64,000 nucleotides of DNA from Diacronema lutheri. Its lineage: Eukaryota; Haptophyta; Pavlovophyceae; Pavlovales; Pavlovaceae. Both the position numbers and the translations under genes were made by a program. Below the pieces are notes generated by a model. The model saw only the letters and a list, made by a program, of their open reading frames with translations. It ran no database searches and had not been told where the DNA came from. Location: NCBI GenBank assembly GCA_019448385.1, contig JAGTXO010000008.1, positions 372,001 to 436,000 on the forward strand, read 5' to 3'. Below, piece after piece: positions 1-10,000 of the stretch (positions within the stretch are counted from its first letter, which is position 1; each line of letters begins with the position of its first letter).

Positions 1-62
1 CGCCGCCCCGCGGCCAGGTTGGTCACGCGCCCGCGCGCTCGCGCGCCGCGCGCTGCGCGCAG

Positions 63-1787
63 GTGCCGCGCAACGTGCGCCTCGCCGCGAGCGCCATCTG
101 GGTGACGCTTTCGGATGACGAGCGCAAGGAGCTGCGCGCGCGGCTCAAGGCGCTGGACCTGCGCGACCACGATGGCGAGCCGATCAAGTGGACAGGCACA
201 AACGGCAACACCCCGCCGATGTCGGACGTGCGCGTCAGGTACGCGGTCTTTGCGACGCGCTTCGACATCTCCAACCGCGTCTTCGACTACGCCGGGCGCG
301 AGCGGCCGCCGGCCGATCTGCCGTGGCACGCGCGGCGCTCGTGGGTTGGCCTCGCGCCGCTGCCGCGCGTGCCGCTCCCGGGCCGGCAGCCCGTCAAGTC
401 GGTGGTGACAGATGGCGTCGCCGTGCACGCCGTCGGGACCGTCCTCGTGCCGAAGGCGCAGGCGCCGGCCGGCGGCTCGGGCGTCCTGCACCGCTGGCGC
501 CGGCCGGACGGGCGCATCGCCGTCGCGCTCGGCTCCGAGCTGCGGCGGGCGATCGACGTCGAGGCGGCGGTCGTCGTCGCGGCCGACCCGAACATGGGCA
601 ACATCACCACCTACTCTGCGCACGTCGGGCGGGCGGCCGTCTGGCGGCAGTTCACGCAGCGCGCGCGCGCGCGCGCCGCGGGCTTTGCGCGCGAGACGGC
701 CAAGACCAACGCGGCGCGGCGGCGCGTGCGCAAGGACGGGCGCGGCGAGGAGTTCAGCGTGGAGGCGGACGAGGCGCGGCTTGGCGAGGCGCACAGCGCC
801 AAGGTGCTCGACGCGGGCAAATACATCGCCTTCCACCGCGAGAGCGCGCGGGTGCGCGAGCGCGCCGCCGAGCACGTGTACGACGCGCCGGCGCGCCGGA
901 AGGAGCGCTGGCGGCGCGACAGCGGCGGGCGGTCCAACGCGGCGCGCGTCGCCGAGGCGCTCATCGCGGCGCACTGTGTCGACGGCGTGACGCGCGACCG
1001 GCTGCTCGTGTGCGTGGGCAAGTGGCTGCGCGACCACAAGGGCGCGCAGCCCAAGGGCGCGCCGCCCGCCTTCCAGGTGGGGCTGCTGCGCGAGCTGCGG
1101 CGGCGCGGCGTCGCGGCCGTCTTCGTGCCCGAGCCGTACACGTCGATGCACTGCTCGATGCCGCGGCTCGCCAAGGGCGGCAGGCTGCAGCGCTGCGGCG
1201 CGGAGCTCGCGCAGAACCCGCGCCTGCCCGTGGCAAAGGGCGGCACGCGCACGGTGCACGCGCTCGTCATCTGCCCGGCGTGCAACGGCGGCAAGAAGCC
1301 CGTGCACCGCGACTACAACGCCGCGCGCAACATCTTCTACGACGTGCACGACATGGCGGCGCACGCGGCCGGGCGCGACACCACGTCGACGCCTGAGCGC
1401 TTTGCCCTCGTGCTCGCCTGGTGGGCGCGCGGCGAGGTGTGGGAGCGTGAGGAGCGCATGGTGCACGGCGAGGGCGACGACTGCGACGACGAGTGCGACG
1501 GCGACGACGAGGGCGACGACGAGGGCGACGACGACGACGACGACGATGGCAGCGGCGACGGCGGCGGCGGCGAGGGCGACGGCGACGGCGACGGCGACGG
1601 AGGCGGCGGCGGCGACGACGACGATGACGGCGGGGGAGGCGGCGGCGGCGACGGCGGTGGCGACGACGGCGGCGGGCGCGGCGGCGGTGGCGGCGGCGGC
1701 TCTCGCGCCCGCACCCCCGCCCGCGGAGCTGCCAGCGCCAGTGCCGGCGGCGGCAGCGCGCGCGGGCCGAAGCGCGGCCGGCGTTGA
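63..1787 (+). CDS. Fanzor (TnpB-like RNA-guided nuclease), C-terminal exon, left copy; 5' part outside window
   Basis: Seen: 574 codons open from a CAG splice acceptor at 60-62. Near residue 175 is a RuvC-I aspartate (ADPNMGN). At residue 357 a glutamate lies in VPEPYTSMHC, the position of the relocated RuvC-II glutamate of Fanzors. Zinc-finger ligands are Cys364, Cys378, His near 399, and Cys404/Cys407 (CPAC). The RuvC-III aspartate is residue 417 in HRDYNAARNI. The first residues (VPRNVRLAASAIW) continue the PLRT...VP motif of the Fanzor wedge region, whose upstream part would lie before base 1. The protein ends in a low-complexity Asp/Gly tail (about residues 455-545) and a short basic end. 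Known: Fanzors are RNA-guided DNA endonucleases carried by diverse eukaryotic transposons. Inference: this copy's nuclease exon is intact, unlike the right copy, and may be the active source. The track-like start is a splice junction, not a start codon. Confidence 0.85.
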   Translation: MPRNVRLAASAIWVTLSDDERKELRARLKALDLRDHDGEPIKWTGTNGNTPPMSDVRVRYAVFATRFDISNRVFDYAGRERPPADLPWHARRSWVGLAPLPRVPLPGRQPVKSVVTDGVAVHAVGTVLVPKAQAPAGGSGVLHRWRRPDGRIAVALGSELRRAIDVEAAVVVAADPNMGNITTYSAHVGRAAVWRQFTQRARARAAGFARETAKTNAARRRVRKDGRGEEFSVEADEARLGEAHSAKVLDAGKYIAFHRESARVRERAAEHVYDAPARRKERWRRDSGGRSNAARVAEALIAAHCVDGVTRDRLLVCVGKWLRDHKGAQPKGAPPAFQVGLLRELRRRGVAAVFVPEPYTSMHCSMPRLAKGGRLQRCGAELAQNPRLPVAKGGTRTVHALVICPACNGGKKPVHRDYNAARNIFYDVHDMAAHAAGRDTTSTPERFALVLAWWARGEVWEREERMVHGEGDDCDDECDGDDEGDDEGDDDDDDDGSGDGGGGEGDGDGDGDGGGGGDDDDDGGGGGGGDGGGDDGGGRGGGGGGGSRARTPARGAASASAGGGSARGPKRGRR

Positions 1788-2193
1788 CGCACGGCCGAGC
1801 CGCGCAGCGGTCGACGCTTTGCGGGCTCTGCCCAGGTCGCGCGCGGCTGGCGACGCGTGCCGCGCGCGGCACGACCGTGCACGCCGCCACCCGTGGCCGA
1901 GCGCGCCGCACCAGCCGGCCCGCTCCAACCGCCGTGCGGATCACGGACGCTCGCTACGGCTCGTCGGCGCGCGTCACCTGCGCCGGCGGCCACGGCGCCG
2001 TCTGCTCCGGCCTCGTCGCGAGCAGCCCGACCGCTGCTCGCCGCCCGCACGCCGCCGCAGCAACGCTGCGCGTCGTGCTCCCCCGCTCGCCAAACGCGAA
2101 GAGCTCCCTCACAAGGACGTCCTTCCGAACGGCCCGCGCTGCACTCGGGGCGCGATCGTGCCCCTGATCGGATTTGGCTTGACCATCTATACG
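1788..2193 (+). ncRNA. Candidate guide (omega) RNA region of the left Fanzor element
   Basis: Non-coding stretch between the Fanzor stop and the point where homology to the right copy ends (the shared sequence stops at ...accatctatacg). The two copies remain nearly identical here, with a few substitutions and small indels, so it belongs to the element and not to the flanks. In TnpB and Fanzor systems the guide RNA overlaps or follows the 3' end of the nuclease gene and runs to the element end, with the guide read from the flank. I see no folded structure that I can prove by eye. The assignment rests on position and conservation only. Confidence 0.35.
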
Positions 2194-2222
2194 GAATTTC
2201 CCATTGGGAGACTCTCAAACGC

Positions 2223-2235
2223 GGTCTGTTTTACA
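2223..2235. repeat. Target-site duplication, left arm
   Basis: The 13 bases ggtctgttttaca sit directly before the retroelement end at 2236 and are repeated exactly at 4406-4418 on the other side of the insert. A 12-13 bp duplication flanking a 5'-truncated reverse-transcriptase fragment is the footprint of target-primed integration. Confidence 0.8.
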
Positions 2236-4405
2236 TACTAACGACGCTTACAGGCGGGTCAGCAGGAGGGGCGCGCACGGGGCCGAGGCTGGACAAACGG
2301 AGCGAGCGAAAGGGCGCACGCAACATCAGGCCGAAATCAGGGCGTCGACCCTGTGCACGCCGGCAGCGGGAACGGCCGGGACGGCAAGGACGTGGCAGGA
2401 CGCGTCATGGGCGGACACCCACACACGCCTAGCCACCCCTCGCCGGCCCCCGCCGGCCGCCGCCGCCGTCGCCGCGCCGGAAGCAGAGGCCGTCCACACC
2501 GCCGCAGGCGTCCACATCCGCCTGGACGCCGTGAGCCGCGTGGCGGTGCGGCGGCGCCTGTCCGCGCGCCATCTGCGCGCGCGCGAGCAGGAGCTGCGCG
2601 TGCCCACGCACGACGCACGCGGCGAGCTGGAGGCGCATGTGGCGCTCGAGGGCCGCGCGGGCGACGTCGCGCGAGGGCGCGCCCATGCGCGCCATCCACG
2701 CGTCCGCGCCCATGTGCGAGAAGGTGGCGAGCAGGTCGGCGAGGCCGGCCGACCACTCGCCGAACGAGCCGATGACCAGCGCGCGGATCGGCGGGAACGA
2801 GTTGAGGCGCGCCTGCATCGGGCCCACCTGGCCCGGCTGCATGCCGAAGAGCTCCTCGTCGAGTTGAGCGCACGCACGCCGCCGCTCGCCGCCGACGGCC
2901 GCCGCCCGCCGCTCAGCGGCCTGGCAGCGGCGCGTGTCCGACTGGCCGTAGCGCGTGGGGCAGTACGAGATCGACTTGAGCTCGCACAGTGTCTGCACGA
3001 GCTGAGGGGCCGAGCCCGCACCGTTGAGCACGACGACGAGATCGACGGTGGGCACGCGCCGACGACGCAGGGCCGCGCGCCCGGCCGGCGGCACGCCGGC
3101 GAGCACGGAGCCAAAGATGTCCGCGTCCTCGCGCCGCGCGTAGGTCCCGGCGTATCCGCGAGCCAGCGAGGCGAGCAGGTTGAGAGCCGGGTCGTGGCGA
3201 AGCTTCGCGACGTGGTCGTGGGCGACGCCCGGTGCCGCCGCGAGCGCGTCGCCGAACGCATCGACCGGGATCGGGCGCTGGCTGCCGCTGCGCGCGAGGC
3301 GCGCGCCCGCCGCCGCGAGCTGCGCGCACACGGGGCTCGGCAGACCCAAGTAGCGCGCAACCGCCTCGGCCCACTCCGCCGGCGAGAAAGCGGCATAGGC
3401 TCGCGGCAGGGCCTCGAGGAAGAGGCCGCTCTCTTTGCCGAGGCCAAACCAGAGGCCGCGTGGGCGCGAGCCCGGCGGCATGGCGGCGTGCTCAGCGTTG
3501 AGCATGTCGAAGCGGCAGCGCTCGCGGTCGCCAGTGATGTCGGCCAAGAGGCTAGGCCGGCGTCCGGCGGCGGGAGCGGCGGGCGCGACGGAGCCGGGCG
3601 GCAGGCGGAGGACGCGCACTTCCGTGTCGCCCTGGCCGCCGCCGAGCTCGGCCTGCATGGCGTGCCAGGCGGAGGCGAGATCGCGCCCCAGGCGCGAGCC
3701 CGAGGCGAGGAACGAGCGCCACCCGTGCGCGTCCATGTCGGCGAAGGCGTCGTGCCCGACGCGCGCCGCGATGGCAGGCCGGTCGAGGACGCCCGCCTCC
3801 AGGACCGAGCCGTCCGCGGCGCGCGTGTCGAGCAGGTGCGGCAGGGCGAGGCTGGCGGCGCTCCAGATCAGGGCGGGAGCGAGGTCGACCTGCTTGCGCA
3901 GGCCGGTGCCATGCATCGCAATCGGGAGCGGCAGCCGGCGGCTCGCGATGGCATCCGTCGAGACGGAGACGCCGAGAGCGACGGTAGCCTGCCGGGCGAG
4001 GATGTCGTCGAAGGCAGCCGCGGCCTGCAGGGAGTCCGACAGGTATGAGTGGGAGATCAAGTAGGAGAAGCGGAAGATGGTGGAGCGGCGGGTGAGGACC
4101 CACAGCGACTGTTTGGCCACGAGCCGAGCGTTGTGATCAGCTTGTTCGAGATGCCAGCGATCTCGTCGGTCTTGGTCGCGAGTGTCCTGCCCACGTAGCC
4201 AGGTGAGCCCACCGGCACGCCGTAGATGTTGAGGCCGTAGTGGAGAGCGCCAGTGGCCGGGTCCGCCACCGAGCCGAGGGGAACGGCCCCCCGGCAGCCC
4301 TCGAGCGCATCAGCGCTGCGCGGATCGATCCAGCACGCCGACTTGGCCAGATTGGCGTGAAGGCCGAGGCCGGCGAGCGCAGCCTCGAAGCGCGAGAGCG
4401 CGGCG
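2236..4405 (-). mobile_element. 5'-truncated RT-encoding retroelement, minus strand
   Basis: An insert of 2.17 kb bounded by the 13-bp duplication. On the minus strand it starts abruptly inside reverse-transcriptase coding sequence at 4405 and ends, after the last ORF and about 190 bp of 3' UTR, in ...GTTAGTA at 2236. No poly(A) or long terminal repeat is visible. About 100 bp of the same 3' end recurs at 53094-53193 with its own 12-bp duplication. This supports a non-LTR-like element whose copies are variably truncated at the 5' end. Confidence 0.75.
2430..4405 (-). pseudogene. Reverse transcriptase C-terminal part plus PD-(D/E)XK-like endonuclease, frameshifted
   Basis: Minus-strand coding begins without a start at 4405. 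The first frame contains LHANLAKSACW and YGLNIYGVPVGSPGYV, typical of the region after the RT catalytic core. It is shifted near 4120-4130 into a second frame (KQSLWVLTRRSTIFRFSYLI...), which carries the RT-connection pattern LPLPIAMHGTGLRKQV followed by ALIWSAASLALPHLL. Further on, PTVDLVVVLNG and CELKSISYCPTRYG give the D...ExK signature of a PD-(D/E)XK nuclease, a module often found after RT in protist retroelements. The 563-codon main frame stops at 2430. The missing 5' end and the frameshift mark a dead copy. The exact clade of the RT cannot be told from this fragment. Confidence 0.7.
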
Positions 4406-4418
4406 GGTCTGTTTTACA
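4406..4418. repeat. Target-site duplication, right arm
   Basis: Exact repeat of bases 2223-2235. It separates the truncated 5' end of the retroelement from the older tail motif at 4419. Confidence 0.8.
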
Positions 4419-4453
4419 TACTAACGGCGCTTACGTCAGGACAGCGGGGTCAG
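4419..4453 (-). repeat. Older retroelement 3'-tail motif next to the insertion site
   Basis: tactaacggcgcttac, followed by a diverged match ending gggtcag, repeats the terminal sequence of the insert at 2236 (tactaacgacgcttac...gggtcag) in the same orientation. So the younger retroelement landed directly against the 3' end of an older relative. Confidence 0.55.
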
Positions 4454-5173
4454 CACCAGCTGCGGGGGAATCGAGTAGCCACCAATGTCGTCGATTCATT
4501 ATACTTGGCAATGTCGTTTTTGAGAGTGAGTTGAGTTGAGAGAACGCAGGTTGAACCGTATGTCCGTCTGGCAACAGACGGGGTGCAGGTGTTACAGACG
4601 AAGCGCGGGGCGCAGGTTGTCGTGGCCGAACCAAAGCGCGTTGGCGACAAAGCGAGAGCGTCAGAAGACATGAGAGGCTCGGCGGCAAACGGCGTGTACA
4701 GCTGGCTGACGAGCGCACGCACCTGGTGCGTCTTGAACTCGGCCGCCTTGACGCCGGAGCCCAGGGTGATTGAGGCCATCGACGTGTGCCTTGTGGTCGC
4801 GAGCAGCTGCCGCTTGCCGTCGACGAACGTCCATGCGGTGCGAAACGCGGCCACGTCGCAGATGTCGTTAGTTGTCGTACTGCTGGCTCTTTACGTGGTG
4901 GATCGTGGCGAGAAGGAAATCCGGCTCGAGCTTGTCGTCGCCAACGTCCAGCACGTGCTGCGAGAAAAGGCCGAGCACCTCCATCGTCTTCTCCTGGTAC
5001 GTGTTGACGAGCACAACCATCGATCGGTAGTCGGTGTGCACCTCCTCAACGAGTTTCTCGACCTCGTCCCAGAATAGCGGGCCGTGATTTTTGAGGCCGT
5101 CCACGCAGAGGGGGGTGCGTACCGCGTCCGCGTCGGAGCTCACGTTGTAGACCTTGAGTGTCGTGGGCGGCAT
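4450..5173 (-). CDS. Unrecognised minus-strand coding remnants (two frames)
   Basis: Two consecutive minus-strand frames, 5173-4868 (PTTLKVYNVSSDADAV..., 101 aa) and 4854-4450 (about 134 aa), have amino-acid composition more like real protein than the low-complexity shadow frames elsewhere. GC is lower than in the gene block. I recognise no family. They may be two exons, or pieces of the older retroelement whose tail lies at 4419. The region between 5174 and 5540 holds nothing further that I can support. Confidence 0.3.
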
Positions 5174-5540
5174 ATGGGGCGAGCATCCTCATGTTTGGCG
5201 GGGCGTCACCGCTGTTGCCGATGTCCAATTGCGACGGTAGCTGGCTCGCTTGAATGGGGAGATCGCGCTGCGCGTGGTGTGTCGATGCGGCGCCATCCTT
5301 GCCAGTTTCAAAGTGGAGTCCAAAAAGGGGGGCGGTGGTACTTCGGCCTCAACGTGATAATAATAAGACGTAGCGTCCAACGTCGGAAGGCCTCGGAAGT
5401 TCCTCGCCGATAGTCGCCGATCGTCGCCGAGGACCTCATTATGGTGCCCGACACCAAGCAGCTCACAACGCCGGCGCTGCCGACCTCCGCCGAATTCTCT
5501 TGACTGCCGACATTCATCGCCTGCCCGCCATTCGAATGAC

Positions 5541-6115
5541 GTGCCGCTCACCTCGCACCATCCGTTCTCCTCGTGCTCGCCCGACGGCCTCAACGGTACC
5601 ATCGCCCACGATCACAACGTGAACGTGTCCAAGGACATCCACACCATGCCCGCGAAGCGCGGGCAAGGCCACCTCGATGAGCCCAACGTCCAGACGCTCG
5701 ACCTACACGAGGCCAGGCACGTTGCGGTCGGCGACAAGCTGCTCAAGTCGATCGCGTACTAGCCGTTCCACAACGAGCCGCAGGGCTCGGCCGTGATCAT
5801 CGACCTCAACGCGCAATTCAACCGCGGCCACACGGAGAAGTTCGTCAACGTGCTGCACGACCTAGGCGTGGACGTGCACGCTGTCGCCTTTCTCGAGCGC
5901 TCCGGCAAGCACGGCCAATCTTCAGCCACCGTGTCAACGCGTACTTGGTCGCCAACGCGACGCTATCCGTCGCGCTCTTTGGCACCAGCTTGAAGGGTTA
6001 CTGACCTCATGTCTTCCACAAGGTTGTGCGCAACGACAACGTCAAGGCATACTTTCTCCACAGCAAGCGCGGTGTCCTCAACACCGAGCCGGGCACCACT
6101 TCGCCGTCGCTTTAA
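5541..6115 (+). pseudogene. Decayed gene of unknown family
   Basis: A protein-like plus-strand reading (DHNVNVSKDIHTMPAKRGQG..., then AVIIDLNAQFNRGHTEKFVN...) is interrupted by an in-frame TAG at 5760-5762. It shifts frame near 5920, continues as FSHRVNAYLVANATLSVALF..., meets a TGA at 6002-6004, and runs on to a TAA at about 6115. Two stops and a frameshift in about 570 bp make it a pseudogene. The family is not recognised. Confidence 0.5.
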
Positions 6116-6198
6116 ACTACCACTAAGGTGCGCTCGCGGGAGAGGAACTGCACAGCGTGTGATTTGGGTGGAGGCGGAAAGGGTGCTCACTGAGGGCA

Positions 6199-6218
6199 GG
6201 GGGGGGGGGGGGGGGGGG
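6199..6218 (+). repeat. 20-bp G homopolymer
   Basis: An uninterrupted run of 20 G in AT-richer intergenic DNA, followed at about 6324-6342 by C-runs. A G-quadruplex-capable, length-unstable tract. No gene is visible between 6116 and 6498. Confidence 0.85.
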
Positions 6219-6498
6219 TGGCTTGAGGGGTGGCTTCCTCGTGCGCTCACCTCTCCCGTGCGCGCACCATGTTCGACGTGTTGCGTATCGTTACCGCGTA
6301 TCATATTTTCCCCTCTATCCTCCCCCCCCCCCCTTCCCCCCCGCTCACCTCCTCGCTGCTCGCGCCAGCGCCCTACGCGCGCAGCAGGCACGCGTTTCTG
6401 AGCGACCCTCATCGCCACCACCGCGTTCACGGAGGACGCCAAGAATCGTCCGCCGCACATTGCCCACCATCCCAACTCTCTCAGTTGCCAGACCCATC

Positions 6499-6746
6499 TC
6501 TCCAAATCTCGTTTTGATCGAGTGAGTTGAGCTGAGCTTCCTCTAAGGCTCCAAATCTCGTTTTTCTCTCTCTCCAAATCTCGTTTTGATCGAGTGAGTT
6601 GAGCTGAGCTTCCTCTAAGGCTCCAAAATAATCTCGTTCTTCTCTCTCTCCAAATCTCGTTTTGATCGAGTGAGTTGAGCTGAGCTTCCTCTAAGGCTCC
6701 AAATCTCGTTTTGATCGACTGAGTTGAGCTGAGCTTCCTCTAAGGC
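6499..6746. repeat. Imperfect tandem repeat, 4 units of about 52-79 bp
   Basis: The block tctcgttttgatcgagtgag, followed by ttgagctgagcttcctctaagg, occurs four times. The spacers vary (ccaaatctcgttttt, ccaaaataatctcgttctt or none). It is much richer in A/T than the flanks and lies 350-600 bp upstream of the nucleoside hydrolase gene. No coding potential seen. Confidence 0.85.
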
Positions 6747-6820
6747 CTAGTCAGAGAGTGACACTCGCGGACTACTCCGTCAAGTCTCAAGACTGTCTGA
6801 TTGACTCAGTCCGTGTCAGG

Positions 6821-6974
6821 CACTGATGAGTATACCGCTGGTGGCTTAAATACTGTTGAAAGGGAGGAGGGGGGTTCCTTGATCACCAAGAACGTGGCAC
6901 TGATGAGTATACCGCTGGTGGCTTAAATACTGTTGAAAGGGAGGAGGGGGGTTCCTTGATCACCAAGAACGTGT
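6821..6974 (+). promoter_or_regulatory. Perfect 77-bp tandem duplication, probable duplicated promoter
   Basis: Bases 6821-6897 are repeated exactly at 6898-6974. Each unit contains cactgatgagtataccgctg and a TATA-like ggcttaaatactg, and the second copy runs into the next gene, whose first in-frame ATG is at 7088. The duplication therefore doubles whatever core promoter or leader is present. The promoter role is inferred from position and the TTAAATA sequence. Confidence 0.55.
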
Positions 6975-7087
6975 GGGGCGGGAGGCGGCTGGCGCTCGTA
7001 TTTGCGTCGCGCGAGTGTGTCAACCTCGGCAAGCTCGAGGTGCGTGGCGGAGTTGGCAAGGCCGTCCGCGCCGGGAGCCGCGCCGTC

Positions 7088-10000
7088 ATGCTTTGCGTGC
7101 AGCGCAAGCGGCCCCGCTTGCCATCAATTGTGCTCGTCGGCGACCCCGGGCCGGATCCGGACGACGCCAAGGCGCTGCTCATCCTTGGCATCCTCGGCCT
7201 CCAGGGCGTCGTGCGCCTACGTGCCGTCGTGTGCAATGGCGGCGGCCGGCCCGAGCTGCGCGCGCGACTCGCGCGCGCGCTGCTCGACCGCATCGGCTCG
7301 CCTTGCCCGGTCGGTGTCGGCAGCGCGGGCAAGGCGCACGCCCCAAGCTCGTACGAGTTTGCGCTCACCGGCTTCGACGATGTGGACGCCTCGCGCCTTG
7401 AGGACGGGCAGACGCTTCTGCTCCGCACGCTGCGCGCCGCGCGGGACGGCTCACTCACGATCGTGTGCATCTCGTCGCTGCGCGACATCGCCGACGTAAT
7501 GGCGAGCGAGCCGGCGCTGCTTCGGCGCAAGGTTTGCGAGGTGGCGGTGCAAGGCGGCCTCGAGCTCGACCCCGTCACCAAGCGCTACGTCCCCGATTCG
7601 TCGACCAACAATGGTGCGGCGCGCCGAGAAGTCAAAGTTGGGCGACGCGCACGCGGCTTACCGCGCGCGCACGCCTCGCGCTCACTCTCCGCGCGGCGCG
7701 CCGGATGCGTGTGCGATTCGCAGGCTTCGATCCGGACGCCGCGAGGGCCGTGTACGCCTTCTGCTTTGACAATCGCTTGCCGCTTGTCGTCGTCTCGCGC
7801 GACGCGGTGCCGATGCTGCCGATGCAGGCGCGCGCACGCGCGCGGCGCGACCACGCCGCGAGCGCGCCACATGCCACACGCGCGACAGCTCGTTGTGATG
7901 CGCTCGCCCGCCGCGCGTCCTCGCCCGCCGCGCGTCCTCGCAGCTGGCGCGCTCGTTTGCGGTGCGCTCGCGGAGCCCGGTGATGGCCTACCTTGCCGCC
8001 GCGCAGTTCCTCGGCCTCCAATCCCTCTGGCGAAGGCTGTGTGTGGGCGAGCTGCCGGAGCGCTGCACCAAGCAGGCGCGCGCGCGTGTGCGCCCGCCCC
8101 GCGTGCCCGCGCGTATACGGCCCTTCGTGCCGCGGCGCAGCGGGCGCACGCTCACCCTCCGCTACGCGCCCGCTCATGAATAGTCGCCGCGCTGCCTCGT
8201 TGCGCGCTGCTGCTGCCCCCCCCCCCCCCCCTCCCCTCCCCTCCCCTTGTGCAGTGGTACTTTGCCACCTTCTGCGGCGTGAGCGCCGCCGATTTTGTCG
8301 CGCGCGGCCTCGACACCGTCGGCGTGGAGGCCACGGACATCATCAACCATCTCGACGGGCACGTGAAGCCGTACGACGTGCTCGCGCTCATGGCGGTACT
8401 GCCGATCACGCGCCACATCTTCGAGCAGCTCGACGGGGCTATGCACGTGCACGACGGCGTGACGCACCGCCTCTACCTGCGGCCGGAGCACGCGATCCCG
8501 GCCGACATCGTGAGCGACCTCCTCCGCGATGTGTACCGCGAGTGTGTCGTGCTCGATGACGGCAGCGCGGCGAGCACGGGCCGGAGCGCCTTCGGCTCGC
8601 AGGGGCCCCACATGCCGGCGTTTGCTGACGCGCTGTGCGTGAGCATGGGCTTGGAGCAACTCGCCAGCCCAAGCGAAAGCGCAGCACTTAGCTCGCCCAG
8701 CGCTGATCTGCACGGCGAGGCGTCGGTCCGCGCGCTGCTCGACAAGGCCTTTGTGCGCGTGCTCACGTCGCGCAGGCACATCGCCGCGCCCGTCAGTCTC
8801 CTCGCCGCCACCATCTGCTGCCTCGCGCTCGTGCAGGCGCCTTTCGACCAGGCGGTGACCGCCGTGTGGACGGGGCTCGACCGCGACGCGCTGATCGTTG
8901 CCGACGCCGGCTTCATCGTGCGGCAGTTTGGCTGGTCGGTGCTTGTCGTGCTTGCCGTACCGCTGTGCGTCCTGTCGATGCACTGGAGCGCGCCCTTCGT
9001 CAAGATGGCGCACAGCGTTCTCGTCTCGCTCGTCCTCGCAAATGCCGCGCTCGCCGCCGGCGACCTTGGGCGGATGCCGACCGCGCGCGGCGCGCTGCTC
9101 GGCTACGCGTGCGCGCGCGTTGCGCTGTGCGTGCTCGCGTGCGCAAACGGCGCGGTCGTCGCGCGGCACTGGGGCCGCCCGCGCCCGCTCGTGATGGGCG
9201 TGTGGCGTATGCTTGGCGCAAGCATGTTTGCCGCCTTCTTGCCGGAGCTCGTGCGGCTCCTCGTCGACGCGGCGTCCGGCACGTTCCGCACCGCGCCCGC
9301 GTGGGTGCTGCCCGTCCGGCTGCTCACCACGTGCCCGCGGCTCGCCGTCGCGAGCGCGATGCTCGTCCCGACGCGCAGCGCTGCGTACGCCGTCGCGCTC
9401 TTCGCGCGCATTTCGGGCGCGGGCCGCGAGCCGCTCGCGTTGATCGTGCCGCTGCTCGGCGCCTTCTCCGCCGTCTACGGGCGCGACGTCCACGCCATCG
9501 TCAGCGAGGCCACGCGCGCCTTCGCGCCCGCGCCGCTGACGGCCGAGCTGCTCGCGCGCGCCGCCGCCGCGCAGGCCCAGTGCGCTCAGGCGGAGCGCTT
9601 CCGCGCGCTGCCGCGCTCAGCAACGTCGCGCGCGCCCGCGCACTCGGCGCGCGCCGTGTGGCCCGTGTGGCCGGAGGGGGCGTCGCAGTCGTTGTTCGTC
9701 GCCGAGTACTACATCGTGCACGCGCAGGACGACGACGTGCGCGCGTGGACCGACGAGCTCCTCGCGCTCGCCGACGACTTTGCCGCAGCGCACGGCCGGC
9801 CGCCGCTCGTCTACCTCGCCAAGGCGTGCGCCGACCCCGCGCTCGCGCCGCATGAGCTGCTCGAGCACGTGCCCGTCTACCAGCTGCGCGCGGCGCGGCT
9901 CGTCATCCTCGCGGGGCCTGCGCTCGCCGCCTGCGCGCGCTCCGCTGTCGAGCTCGTCAGCTGGCGCGTCCTCAGCCGCGAGCCCGGCGCGGCGTCTGTG

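Noticed and set aside
1784-2167. Small downstream ORF conserved after both Fanzor copies (127 codons)
   Set aside because: All frames are conserved because the two copies are nearly identical. It lacks an ATG start and protein-like motifs, so the non-coding guide-RNA reading is preferred.
1-2193. The two Fanzor copies as an assembly hairpin artefact
   Set aside because: The copies differ by substitutions, an indel in the frame, different acidic-tail lengths and different flanks, so they are distinct loci or alleles.
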